From Litchfieldia alkalitelluris (GTDB taxonomy: Bacteria > Bacillota > Bacilli > Bacillales > Bacillaceae_L): a stretch of 64,000 bases of DNA. Within the stretch, counting starts at the first letter, position 1. Every line of letters starts with the position of its first letter. Of the stretch, positions 1-8,055 are shown one piece after another. Under the pieces are notes generated by a model that was not told where the DNA came from, searched no databases, and saw only the letters and a program-made list of their open reading frames with translations. A program made the position numbers and the translations under genes. The stretch lies in assembly GCF_002019645.1 (NCBI RefSeq), contig NZ_KV917374.1:2740696-2804695 (forward strand), given 5' to 3'.

Positions 1-2
1 TT

Positions 3-356
3 CGTCGAAGAATAGCAGCAGTATTACAGCCATTAGTTAAAAATGTTAATCTTGATTTAGTTGATGAAATAGGTTATCGATCAGTAACGATTGGTTTCCC
101 AATCTTTACTCTTGGAGCACTTATTTTTGCAATGATATGGGCCCAGATTGCCTGGACAAGATTTTGGGGCTGGGACCCCAAAGAAGTGTGGGCATTAATC
201 ACATGGCTTTTCTATGCAGTATTTCTTCATTTAAGACTATCAAAAGGGTGGCATGGTGAAAAATCCGCATGGCTAGCAGTGATTGGATTTGCAATTATTA
301 TGTTCAATTTAATCTTTGTAAACTTAGTTATTGCCGGATTACATTCATATGCATAA
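3..356 (+). CDS. resC: Cytochrome c biogenesis protein ResC/CcsA, C-terminal part
   Basis: This is the 3' end of a heme-handling membrane protein of the CcsA/ResC family; the frame is open from the left edge, so the start lies outside the window. About 117 residues are visible. They include the tryptophan-rich heme-binding segment (WGWDPKE, with a preceding AQIAW) that defines the family, then two hydrophobic segments and a short tail ending HSYA. ResC works with ResB in delivering heme to the outside for attachment to apocytochrome c. It is followed by resD and resE as in B. subtilis, but with a 1-kb gap and its own terminator in between, so resDE probably need a separate promoter here. Confidence 0.93.
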   Translation, partial: RRRIAAVLQPLVKNVNLDLVDEIGYRSVTIGFPIFTLGALIFAMIWAQIAWTRFWGWDPKEVWALITWLFYAVFLHLRLSKGWHGEKSAWLAVIGFAIIMFNLIFVNLVIAGLHSYA

Positions 357-382
357 AAAAAGACCAATTTGGTCTTTTTTTA
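355..382 (+). terminator. Intrinsic terminator after resC
   Basis: An inverted repeat (AGACCAA/TTGGTCT) flanked by an A-run and followed by seven T lies directly after the resC stop codon. It would end the res(A)BC transcript and, being A-rich on the left side, may work in both directions. Confidence 0.8.
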
Positions 383-572
383 TTGCTCTGTAAAATCTAT
401 CTTATACAGATGTAAATATATTATAAAACTTTCCATGTGAGCGCTTGTTCTTGAAGTTATTTAACATATAGACACCCATGATCGTTTGATTCGGACTATG
501 GTTATATTAAGGGTTTGCTTGGTGCTTAGTTAAAATGATCAGGAATTTAGGTGATTCCCAGTGGCTTTAATA

Positions 573-1040
573 CAGTTGCCGAGGGGAAAATAGGGAGGAA
601 ATAAATCATAGCCCCTCTATGATCCAGTTGCCGAGGCGAAACCAAGGAGGAAGTGAATCATACGCCTTCTATGATTCAGTTGCCGAGGCGAAACCAAGGA
701 GGAAGTGAATCATACACACTCTATGATCCAGTTGCCAAGGCGAAGCCAAGGAGGAAGTGAATCATACACACTCTATGATCCAGTTGCCAAGGCGAAAATA
801 AGGAGGAAGTGAATCATACGCCCTCTATGATCCAGTTGCCGAGGCGAAACCAAGGAGGAAGTGAATCATACGCCCTCTACGATCCAGTTGGCAAGGCGAA
901 AATAAGGAGGAAGTGAATCATAGCCCCTCTATGATACAGTTGCCGAGGCGAAGCCAAGGAGGAAATAAATCATAGCCCCTCTATGATCCAGTTGCCGAGG
1001 CGAAACCAAGGAGGAAGTGAATCATAGGACCACACTTTGA
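573..1040. repeat. Tandem minisatellite, nine copies of a 52-bp unit
   Basis: Units begin with CAGTTGCC or a one-base variant at 573, 625, 677, 729, 781, 833, 885, 937 and 989, exactly 52 bp apart. Each unit carries GGAGGAAGTGAATCATA and ends in TATGATC. ATCATA and TATGAT form a 6-bp hairpin whose 7-nt loop varies between copies (for example CGCCCTC, CACACTC, GCCCCTC). The period is not a multiple of three and no long frame runs through it, so it is not coding. The flanks at 383-572 and 1041-1074 hold nothing recognised. Confidence 0.95.
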
Positions 1041-1074
1041 GGTAGTTGCCCCAAGTAGGTTTATCCCCAAACTG

Positions 1075-1190
1075 GTCTTCAGGGTAGACTCCAATCCAAA
1101 GATAATATTCGAACCATGGAGAATGAAAATGTTTATTCCACAGTGAATGGAATTCCCCACCCTAAGTATTTTCAGGGGTAAACTTAAGAT
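1075..1190 (-). repeat. Collapsed remnant of dispersed repeat B
   Basis: Read on the minus strand, this segment has the two outer edges of the dispersed element seen complete at 29562, 51742 and 52507: the edge around CCTGAAAATACTTAGG and the edge around AAACATTTTCATTCTCCATGG. The GC-rich core between them is missing. It looks like a deletion product. Downstream, 1191-1396 is AT-rich resD upstream sequence with no promoter I can call securely. Confidence 0.6.
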
Positions 1191-1396
1191 AAATCCCTAG
1201 TAATTTTCGTTTCATGGAAAATTATGATAAATTTGTGTCAAGGCTATTTATTATTAATTATATTGTGACAAATGTTATAGAACTTTGTGTCTTTATTATG
1301 TACGATAATGTTGTCTTAAGTTTTTTATATTTTCATTGTAAATAAACAGATATTTAACGATTGTAGCTTGCTGCAATCTCATTTGGAGGGTTAAGA

Positions 1397-2113
1397 ATGG
1401 AAAAGGAAGCAAAAATTCTTGTAGTTGATGATGAAGAACGTATTCGTCGCCTATTAAAAATGTATTTAGAGAGAGAAAATTATCAAATTGACGAAGCTGA
1501 AAACGGAGAAATAGCATTAGAGAAGGCAATCAATTCTGAATATGACTTAATATTGTTAGACCTAATGATGCCAGGAAAAGACGGAATCGAGGTATGTAAG
1601 GATATACGTGAAAAGAAATCCACTCCAATTATTATGTTAACAGCTAAAGGAGAAGAAACTAACAGAGTTCAAGGCTTTGAGGTTGGAACTGATGACTATA
1701 TTGTTAAGCCATTTAGTCCACGTGAAGTTGTATTAAGGGTAAAAGCTTTACTTAGAAGATCTTCACCAACTTCTTTTTTACAGACAGAAACGACAACTAA
1801 GGATGTTATTGTTTTCAGTCACTTAACGATTGACAATGACGCACACAGGGTTACTGCTGATGGGAAAGAAGTCAGTTTAACCCCTAAGGAATATGAATTA
1901 TTATTATTCCTTGCCAAAGCCCCGGATAAAGTATATGACCGTGAGGCTTTATTAAAAGAGGTTTGGCATTATGAATTTTTTGGAGACTTGAGAACAGTAG
2001 ATACACATGTGAAGCGACTAAGAGAAAAATTAAATAAAGTATCACCAGATGCTGCTAAAATGATTGTTACTGTATGGGGAGTAGGCTATAAATTTGAGGT
2101 TATAAATGAATGA
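1397..2113 (+). CDS. resD: Response regulator ResD
   Basis: ResD is an OmpR/PhoB-class response regulator that activates genes for aerobic and anaerobic respiration and cytochrome assembly. The receiver domain covers about residues 5-120, with the acidic pair D11/D12, the phosphoacceptor D55 (in [10 protein letters not shown]), the switch threonine in MLTAK and the conserved K104 in VKPF. A winged-helix DNA-binding domain follows at about 135-235 ([12 protein letters not shown], then [13 protein letters not shown]). At 238 residues it has the family length. The ATG at 1397 is preceded by TTTGGAGGG. It overlaps resE by 4 nt, so the two are translationally coupled. The assignment rests on the domain content and on the resC-resD-resE order. 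Confidence 0.96.
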   Translation: MEKEAKILVVDDEERIRRLLKMYLERENYQIDEAENGEIALEKAINSEYDLILLDLMMPGKDGIEVCKDIREKKSTPIIMLTAKGEETNRVQGFEVGTDDYIVKPFSPREVVLRVKALLRRSSPTSFLQTETTTKDVIVFSHLTIDNDAHRVTADGKEVSLTPKEYELLLFLAKAPDKVYDREALLKEVWHYEFFGDLRTVDTHVKRLREKLNKVSPDAAKMIVTVWGVGYKFEVINE

Positions 2114-3897
2114 TGTTTTGGCGAAGTGTAGTAGGTAAGCTATGGATTACCATACTTTTACTAGTTTCCTTTGTACTATTTATATTAACGGTTCTTCTCC
2201 TCCAACATTTTGAGAACTTTTTAGTAGACGAAACAGAAGCTGACTTAAATCAGTTAGCAACAAAAATAGCAACGACAATCGAAAATTATGAAGATAAAGA
2301 TGTAGCGCGATCGATTGCGTGGGAATTTGCTGATGATGTAACAAAAGTTTTAATTATCTATGATGAGGAAACCTACTGGTATTCTCCTGAATTAGATTCA
2401 ATTGGGAACTTACCTATTTCATATTTTATGGATGATCCGGAGTTGGAAAAAGTATTCTCAGAGGATAAGACCGTAAGTGAGAAAAAGTATTTAACTGATT
2501 CAACGTTAAAATCACAATTTCCGGATCAGATGTTTGTTGTTGGTGCTCCTCTTCATTTCTCAAGCGGTAAAACTGGAGCTGTATTCTTGTATCAATCGTT
2601 AAATATTGTTGAAGAAACATCACGACGGACAACAAGCTTCATTTATTTAGCCGCAGGAGTTGCAATTATCTTAACAACCATTTTTGCTTTTTTCCTGCTT
2701 ACTAGGATTACTGCGCCTTTAAGGAAAATGAAAGAAGCAGCGTTTGAACTTGCTAAGGGGAAGTTTGATACAAAGGTTCCAATACTTACGAATGATGAAA
2801 TAGGGGAACTTGCAACTGCTTTTAATCAAATGGCACGACAATTAAAATTTAATATTAATGCCGTTAACCAAGAGAAAGAACAACTTTCTAGTATCTTATC
2901 AAGTATGGCAGATGGTGTAATTACCTTAAATAGAGATGGAACGATATTAATTACGAATCCTCCGGCAGAGCGTTTTCTACAAGCATGGTATTACCAACAA
3001 GGGATGAAAAATAACCCTGGTGAAGAGCTGCCATCAGAAATTCGAGAGTTATTCCAAAAAGCTGTAAGCTTTGAGAAGGAACAGGTAACCGAAATCAATT
3101 TACAGGGGAGAAATTGGGTTATTTTGATGAGCCCACTATATAACCAAACCTATATTCGTGGGGCTGTGGCAGTTCTTAGAGACATGACTGAGGAAAGACG
3201 TTTGGATAAGTTACGTAAAGATTTTATTGCAAATGTTTCACACGAACTTCGTACACCAATAGCAATGCTTCAAGGATATAGTGAAGCAATCATTGATGAT
3301 ATTGCCAGCACTGAAGAGGAGAAAAAGGAAATTGTTAAGGTTATTAATGATGAGTCATTAAGAATGGGAAGACTTGTTAATGAACTTCTTGACCTCGCAC
3401 GGATGGAAGCAGGACACATTACTTTAAATAAAGAAGACGTAAATCTTGATCATTTCATTGAAAAGGTTATTCGTAAGTTCCAAGGACTTGCAAAGGACAA
3501 GGGTATTCATTTGAAATCGATAAAAAATCAATCAGAGCTTGGATATCTTCTTATCGATGTTGATCGAATTGAGCAAGTTTTAACCAACTTAATCGATAAT
3601 GCAATTCGCCACACAGATGAATTCGGTTATGTGACTTTAACTAGCACTGCTCAAGAAAATGGTGTTTTGTTTGAAATCTCGGATTCAGGAACAGGTATAC
3701 CAGAGGAAGATCTTCCATTTGTATTTGAGCGTTTCTATAAAGCTGATAAAGCTAGAACAAGAGGCCGTTCAGGTACAGGACTTGGGCTAGCAATTGCGAA
3801 GAATATTGTCGATTCACACAACGGTGAAATATCAGTACACAGCAAAATAAACGAAGGAACGACATTTACCTTCTTTTTACCCCGAAAATATGAGTAA
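2110..3897 (+). CDS. resE: Sensor histidine kinase ResE
   Basis: ResE is the membrane sensor kinase and phosphatase for ResD. Visible domains in order: TM1 at about residues 11-31; an extracytoplasmic sensor region to about 172; TM2 at about 176-198; HAMP at about 199-250; a PAS domain at about 255-360; the HisKA helix with phosphorylated H378 in NVSHELRTP; and the HATPase domain with N-box NLIDNAIRH (N496 region), DSGTGI and GTGLGLAI. At 595 residues it matches the family. ATGATG at 2110 offers two adjacent starts; the first overlaps resD by 4 nt. Control by oxygen limitation or nitric oxide is known for B. subtilis ResE and is inferred here. Confidence 0.95.
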   Translation: MMFWRSVVGKLWITILLLVSFVLFILTVLLLQHFENFLVDETEADLNQLATKIATTIENYEDKDVARSIAWEFADDVTKVLIIYDEETYWYSPELDSIGNLPISYFMDDPELEKVFSEDKTVSEKKYLTDSTLKSQFPDQMFVVGAPLHFSSGKTGAVFLYQSLNIVEETSRRTTSFIYLAAGVAIILTTIFAFFLLTRITAPLRKMKEAAFELAKGKFDTKVPILTNDEIGELATAFNQMARQLKFNINAVNQEKEQLSSILSSMADGVITLNRDGTILITNPPAERFLQAWYYQQGMKNNPGEELPSEIRELFQKAVSFEKEQVTEINLQGRNWVILMSPLYNQTYIRGAVAVLRDMTEERRLDKLRKDFIANVSHELRTPIAMLQGYSEAIIDDIASTEEEKKEIVKVINDESLRMGRLVNELLDLARMEAGHITLNKEDVNLDHFIEKVIRKFQGLAKDKGIHLKSIKNQSELGYLLIDVDRIEQVLTNLIDNAIRHTDEFGYVTLTSTAQENGVLFEISDSGTGIPEEDLPFVFERFYKADKARTRGRSGTGLGLAIAKNIVDSHNGEISVHSKINEGTTFTFFLPRKYE

Positions 3898-3930
3898 TTT
3901 GATTGTTTGTGCCGAGAATTCTTGTTTCAT

Positions 3931-3965
3931 AAGAAACATTTCTAGTAGAAATGTTTCTTTTTTAT
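3931..3965 (+). terminator. Intrinsic terminator after resE
   Basis: AAGAAACATTTCT and its complement AGAAATGTTTCTT form a strong hairpin with a short loop, followed by a T-run. It separates resDE from the cobalamin-controlled locus. Confidence 0.88.
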
Positions 3966-4029
3966 AGAGTTTAGTTATAGACATTTGTTTAAATACTTGC
4001 TAAGATAAGGTGAATTTTATAATAGTTTT

Positions 4030-4225
4030 ATAATAGGTGGGGTTGTTCTCATTGATAACAACCCCTTAAAAGGGAAGTCGGTGTAAATCCGGCGCGGTCC
4101 CGCCACTGTAAATTGATTATTCTCTAAACAAGTGCCACTGTCAACATTGATGGGAAGGCTTAGAGAATGGGAATCATAAGCCAGGAGACCTGCCTATTAG
4201 TGTATCACCAATTATTTTCTACGCG
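4030..4225 (+). promoter_or_regulatory. Cobalamin (AdoCbl-type) riboswitch aptamer
   Basis: The segment has the hallmarks of a class I cobalamin riboswitch: an AAAAGGGAAGTCGGTG core at about 4067-4082, then TCCGGCGCGGTCCCGCCACTG at 4088-4108, and the invariant B12 box AGCCAGGAGACCTGCCT at 4179-4195. It lies 200-400 nt upstream of a surface-protein and ECF-transporter operon on the same strand. Cobalamin riboswitches repress B12 synthesis and uptake genes when the coenzyme is plentiful, which fixes the likely substrate of the operon below. Confidence 0.95.
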
Positions 4226-4230
4226 GATAG

Positions 4231-4324
4231 AAGGAGGTGTAAGGCATTTTTAGCTTGAGATTTTTCAAATTTCTCGCTGATTTTATGCGTTACAGCAATC
4301 TCCTTTAGGGAGATTTTTTTTTGT
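4231..4324 (+). terminator. Riboswitch expression platform: terminator with possible antiterminator
   Basis: AATCTCC and GGGAGATT (4297-4315) form a hairpin followed by nine T, a clear intrinsic terminator 105 nt before the first gene. AAGGAG at 4231-4236, just after the aptamer, can pair with CTCCTT at 4300-4305 and would break the terminator stem. This fits transcription attenuation: ligand bound, terminator forms; ligand absent, antiterminator forms. The pairing was found by eye and not folded. Confidence 0.75.
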
Positions 4325-4428
4325 TTAATAGGTTTTTTTTACTATTTTCTAAAACTAGTTAGTAAAAGAAACTAGTAAAACGCAATTGATTTAAAAATTA
4401 AATACGTCTAAAGTAAAAGGGGAAAAAA

Positions 4429-6306
4429 ATGTCTAGAAAAATTACTACATCTTTTATTGCTTTTGCATTTTTGCTAATTCAGCTTTCATTCTTTTATCCT
4501 GTACAAGCATTAGCTCAGGCAGTTGACACAGCTAATCTAGTAGTAGAAGATAGCACTGGGAAAATTTTAGCAGAGGGCGATTTAGAAATAACTGAGGATT
4601 CAACAGCCCTTACATTATTACAAAACTTAGTTGGAACTGAAAATGTTGAACTAGATTACTATGAAGATAAACCCTATATTGTAGGAATTAATGGATTAAA
4701 CTCTTACTCTGATGAAGTTGGTTTTCATTATTGGTCAATTATCTATAATGGGGAGTATTCTGAGCTTGGTGTTTCAGAAATCGTCCCAAAAGCTAATGAT
4801 GTCATTCAGTTTGTGTTTGTTACATGGTTTAATGAACCAGTTGCCGAGCATGGAACAGTTACGATCAAAAATGGCTCTAGTGTATTAGTCGATTCGGAAA
4901 GCTTTGAAATTACGGAAGGTAAAACTGCCTTGGATGCTCTTAAGGAGGTCGTAGGCGAGGAAAATGTATCAATTGTGGATGATCCAACCTATGGTGCTTA
5001 TATTACAGGGATTAATGGGATTATGTCTGAAGGAACGTATTATTGGGCTTTCTATGTAAATGGTGGATTTGCAGAAGAAGGCATCGGTTCTTATCAAGTT
5101 CAACCTGAAGATGAGCTGTTATTTGAATATGTTTCTTGGGATACAACAACTCCTGAAGATCCTGGTACTGAGGAACCTGAACCAACAGATCCTGAGGAAA
5201 TAGATCAAACGGAGCTTAATAACAAAGTGAAGGAACTACTTCCAGTTACAAAGAACTATTTATTAAATGCTGGTATCAATACTGCATGGGAAGCAATTGC
5301 GATTTCACAATTTGATGGAAGTGTTCCTGCTTCATACCTAACAGCTGTAAAACAAGAATTAAGAGATAAAGAAGGAACTTTCCGTAATGTCACGGACTAT
5401 GAACGTCATGTTTTAGGTATATCAGCAGCTGGAGGTAATCCAACAGATATAGAAGGATATAACTTAATTGAAAAAATTTATAATAATGAGCGTATGACAA
5501 ATCAAGGCTTAAATGGGCCAATCTTTGCTCTTATTGCATTTGATAGTAAACAATTTGAGATCCCAAGTGATGCACTTTGGACAAGAGATAAATTAATTAC
5601 TTATATCCTTGATGCTCAAAATACGGATGGTGGATTCGGCTTGTTTGGAAGTACGTCAGACGTTGACGTAACTGCGATGGCTCTTTCTGCACTAGCTAAC
5701 TACCAAGATAACAATCGTGTAAAAGAAGCAACTAATCATGCTTTAGCTTGGTTGTCATCAGTTCAAAATGAAAATGGAGGTTTCTCATCTTCAAATGGTG
5801 AAGCTAGTGAATCAACAGCTGAAGTGATTATTGCTCTTTCTTCATTAAAAGTAAATCCTATGGACGAGATGTTCACAAAGGAAAATGGCAACTTAATCAG
5901 TCATTTACTTCAATTTGGACTAGAAGATGGACAATTTAGCCATTTAATAGATCAAGGTGGAAATGATATTGCAACAGAAAAGGCATTCTTGGCTCTTGTA
6001 GCTTATAATCAATTCTTAGCAAGTAAAAACTCTGTATATGACTTCACACTTACACCAGTTATCGATGTTGAGGAGGAAGTGAAGCAACCAGAAGTTTCTA
6101 AACCAAACCCAGTGAAAGAGGCTCCAACCGAAAGTGAAACACAACAACCTTCGTCTGACGATCAACAAAAGGATTCTGATTCAGATGTGGGGCATCCATT
6201 GCCTAATACAGCAACTTCAGCGTATAATGTATTATTAATTGGATTGTTACTTTTAGTAGTTGGTGTAGCTTTTTACACTTATAGTAATAAAAGAAAGTTA
6301 ATCTAA
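4429..6306 (+). CDS. Cell-wall-anchored intrinsic-factor-like protein (2x DUF4430, alpha-toroid, LPNTA)
   Basis: This 625-residue surface protein probably binds cobalamin or a related corrinoid. It has a signal peptide (1-30, cut near ALAQA). Two DUF4430/transcobalamin-like beta domains follow, at about 34-134 and 142-237, each with a YYW/FHYW-x-YxNG core and ending F(V/E)(F/Y)V(T/S)W. After a Pro/Glu linker comes a helical domain (about 260-560) with prenyltransferase/terpene-cyclase-like repeats (AQNTDGGFG, TAMALSALANYQ, VQNENGGFS). An acidic linker leads to LPNTA (591-595), a hydrophobic helix and a KRK tail, a sortase signal of the LPNTA kind. Animal intrinsic factor and transcobalamin join the same two folds in the opposite order. 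The first gene after the cobalamin riboswitch, it has the Shine-Dalgarno AAAGGGG. Function is inferred; the domains and context are visible. Confidence 0.85.
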   Translation: MSRKITTSFIAFAFLLIQLSFFYPVQALAQAVDTANLVVEDSTGKILAEGDLEITEDSTALTLLQNLVGTENVELDYYEDKPYIVGINGLNSYSDEVGFHYWSIIYNGEYSELGVSEIVPKANDVIQFVFVTWFNEPVAEHGTVTIKNGSSVLVDSESFEITEGKTALDALKEVVGEENVSIVDDPTYGAYITGINGIMSEGTYYWAFYVNGGFAEEGIGSYQVQPEDELLFEYVSWDTTTPEDPGTEEPEPTDPEEIDQTELNNKVKELLPVTKNYLLNAGINTAWEAIAISQFDGSVPASYLTAVKQELRDKEGTFRNVTDYERHVLGISAAGGNPTDIEGYNLIEKIYNNERMTNQGLNGPIFALIAFDSKQFEIPSDALWTRDKLITYILDAQNTDGGFGLFGSTSDVDVTAMALSALANYQDNNRVKEATNHALAWLSSVQNENGGFSSSNGEASESTAEVIIALSSLKVNPMDEMFTKENGNLISHLLQFGLEDGQFSHLIDQGGNDIATEKAFLALVAYNQFLASKNSVYDFTLTPVIDVEEEVKQPEVSKPNPVKEAPTESETQQPSSDDQQKDSDSDVGHPLPNTATSAYNVLLIGLLLLVVGVAFYTYSNKRKLI

Positions 6307-6324
6307 ATCAAAATACTAAACATG

Positions 6325-6358
6325 GCTGACTTCAAAAGATCTTCTTTTAAGTCAGCTT
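6325..6358 (+). other. Intercistronic hairpin in the cobalamin locus
   Basis: GCTGACTT(C)AAAAGA and TCTTTTAAGTCAGC form a long stem 18 nt after the surface-protein stop codon. The sequence after it (TTCATTATTGTT) is only moderately T-rich. It could be a leaky terminator or a processing/stability hairpin that lets the first gene be expressed at a different level from the transporter genes. Confidence 0.6.
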
Positions 6359-6446
6359 CATTATTGTTGTCATAAAAGTCTATATTGGAAAAACACTAAG
6401 GAACAACCTGTATCGAAAAAATCCGATTTTAGGTGGTGAGAGTTAA

Positions 6447-7178
6447 ATGTCACTTAGAAAAATACAAATTCTTATCATTTCTTTATTACTTCTGCTTGTA
6501 ACCGGATGTTCTACTGGTCATTCGCAAGATTCAATGAGCGCTACTGACCATCAAAATCGTCAACTCTATTCAAGTGAAAAGAACGCAGATAATATAGTGA
6601 AAAGCAGAAATGAAGAATCAGAAAATACAACCAAAGCAAATGAAACTTCTGAGACTAATCAGGAAAAAGAAAAAGAGAAAACAGAGAGTCAATCTGAGCA
6701 ACAAGAAAATACAGTGAAAAATACGACACCGCCTAATGAACAAAAAAAGGAAGAAACAAAAGAAAGTACGAAGAATACAGATACAAATACAAAAAAGACA
6801 ACTACACAAAAAAAACAGGATACAACAAAGGAAAAAACGACAACCACTCCTGAAGAAAAAGAGTTTGTCAGTATAACGATTAATGGAAAAGAAACGATTC
6901 TTTCAAAAACAAGGGTAGCATATCAATCAGGTGATACGGTATTAAAAATCCTTCAAAGAGTGACAAAGGAAAAAGGTATACCACTAAGTGTCAGAGGAAA
7001 TGGAGGAACTGCCTATGTTGAAGGAATAAATAACCTATTTGAATTTGATTACGGTCCTGAAAGTGGATGGATATACAAAGTGAATAGCGTGTCACAAAAC
7101 ATAGGTGCCGGGGCAAGTGAAATTAAAAGTGGAGACGAAATCAATTGGATTTATATTGAGAAATATGGAGAAAACTAG
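6447..7178 (+). CDS. DUF4430 lipoprotein, probable cobalamin receptor
   Basis: This 243-residue lipoprotein has a lipobox ending VTGC21. A long, low-complexity, Lys/Glu/Thr/Asn-rich spacer (about 30-143) follows, then a single DUF4430/transcobalamin-like domain at about 144-243 with the typical SGWIYKVN core and a closing EINWIYIEKY strand. The spacer would hold the domain away from the membrane and inside the wall. It lies 140 nt after the wall-anchored DUF4430 protein and overlaps the start of the ECF T-component gene, which suggests a membrane-proximal binding protein that hands substrate to the importer. Shine-Dalgarno GGTGGTGAG precedes the ATG. The substrate is inferred from the riboswitch. 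Confidence 0.85.
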   Translation: MSLRKIQILIISLLLLLVTGCSTGHSQDSMSATDHQNRQLYSSEKNADNIVKSRNEESENTTKANETSETNQEKEKEKTESQSEQQENTVKNTTPPNEQKKEETKESTKNTDTNTKKTTTQKKQDTTKEKTTTTPEEKEFVSITINGKETILSKTRVAYQSGDTVLKILQRVTKEKGIPLSVRGNGGTAYVEGINNLFEFDYGPESGWIYKVNSVSQNIGAGASEIKSGDEINWIYIEKYGEN

Positions 7179-8055
7179 TCTGAGATTTCATTTTTACCAT
7201 CCAATCGTTCATTTAATATACTTTTTAGGATTAATGGTATTAGCTACGTTAATTTCTCATCCTGGTTATTTAACCATTTTTCTGTTACTACTCATCATTT
7301 TACAGTTCACTTATAATGGTGGGCGCCAGCTTAAAAACTGGTCTGTTTACATTGTGTTATTGCTACTTTTTATAATTATTATTAATCCACTCATGAATCG
7401 ACGCGGAAGTCATATTTTATTTTATCTTGGTGAAAACCCTATTATGTTAGAAGGTCTTGTATATGGCATTAGGATGGCATTATCATTAGTTTGCATTTTG
7501 TTTATTTTCTTTGTATTTAATGTCATATTAACGGATATTAAGTTGTTTTATTTATTTGGTAAAATTGCCCCTAAGTCTGCACTGTTATCAATACTTACTA
7601 TGCGTTTTGTTCCTCTTCTTAAGAGAAGGTTGAATGAAATTATAATGGTTCAGCGTAGGAGAGCAATTACTACAGATCATGGTAAATTAAAACAAAAATT
7701 ACGTTCTGGAATGATCATTATTCAGGTTTTATTAACATGGTCATTAGAAGATGCGATACAAACAGCAGATTCAATGAAGGCTAGAGGTTATGATAGTAAA
7801 GCTAGATCTATGTATCAACGTTACTATTTCACATCAAGTGATTTAATCACGATAGGTTCATTGCTGTTTCTTATATTGATCATTCTTTTTGGTTTTTTAA
7901 ATTTTGGAAGCGGAAATTTAACCATTTATCCAGAATTACAATTAAAAGCGATATCGGGCTCAGAAGTGTATTTTCTACTCCCATTTTGTTTATATATTAG
8001 TTTACCGTTATTGATCGAATTAAAGGAGTGGATAAGGTGGAAATTTTTCGCTTAG
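7165..8055 (+). CDS. ECF transporter T component (transmembrane coupling protein)
   Basis: EcfT proteins couple the two ATPases to the substrate-binding S protein in energy-coupling-factor importers. This one has about six hydrophobic segments and the coupling-helix signature SMKARGY, with a second basic motif at VQRRRAITT. The frame is open further upstream to 7105, but that part lies inside the lipoprotein gene and reads as non-membrane sequence. I take the ATG at 7165, which overlaps the lipoprotein gene by 14 nt. The product has 296 residues. Its place between the lipoprotein and the ATPase gene gives a dedicated (group I) ECF system, not one sharing a housekeeping module. Confidence 0.9.
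   Translation: MEKTSLRFHFYHPIVHLIYFLGLMVLATLISHPGYLTIFLLLLIILQFTYNGGRQLKNWSVYIVLLLLFIIIINPLMNRRGSHILFYLGENPIMLEGLVYGIRMALSLVCILFIFFVFNVILTDIKLFYLFGKIAPKSALLSILTMRFVPLLKRRLNEIIMVQRRRAITTDHGKLKQKLRSGMIIIQVLLTWSLEDAIQTADSMKARGYDSKARSMYQRYYFTSSDLITIGSLLFLILIILFGFLNFGSGNLTIYPELQLKAISGSEVYFLLPFCLYISLPLLIELKEWIRWKFFA

Noticed and set aside
1296-1529. Minus-strand frame overlapping the resD start
   Set aside because: It overlaps the resD ribosome site and first 44 codons in antisense and has no family resemblance.
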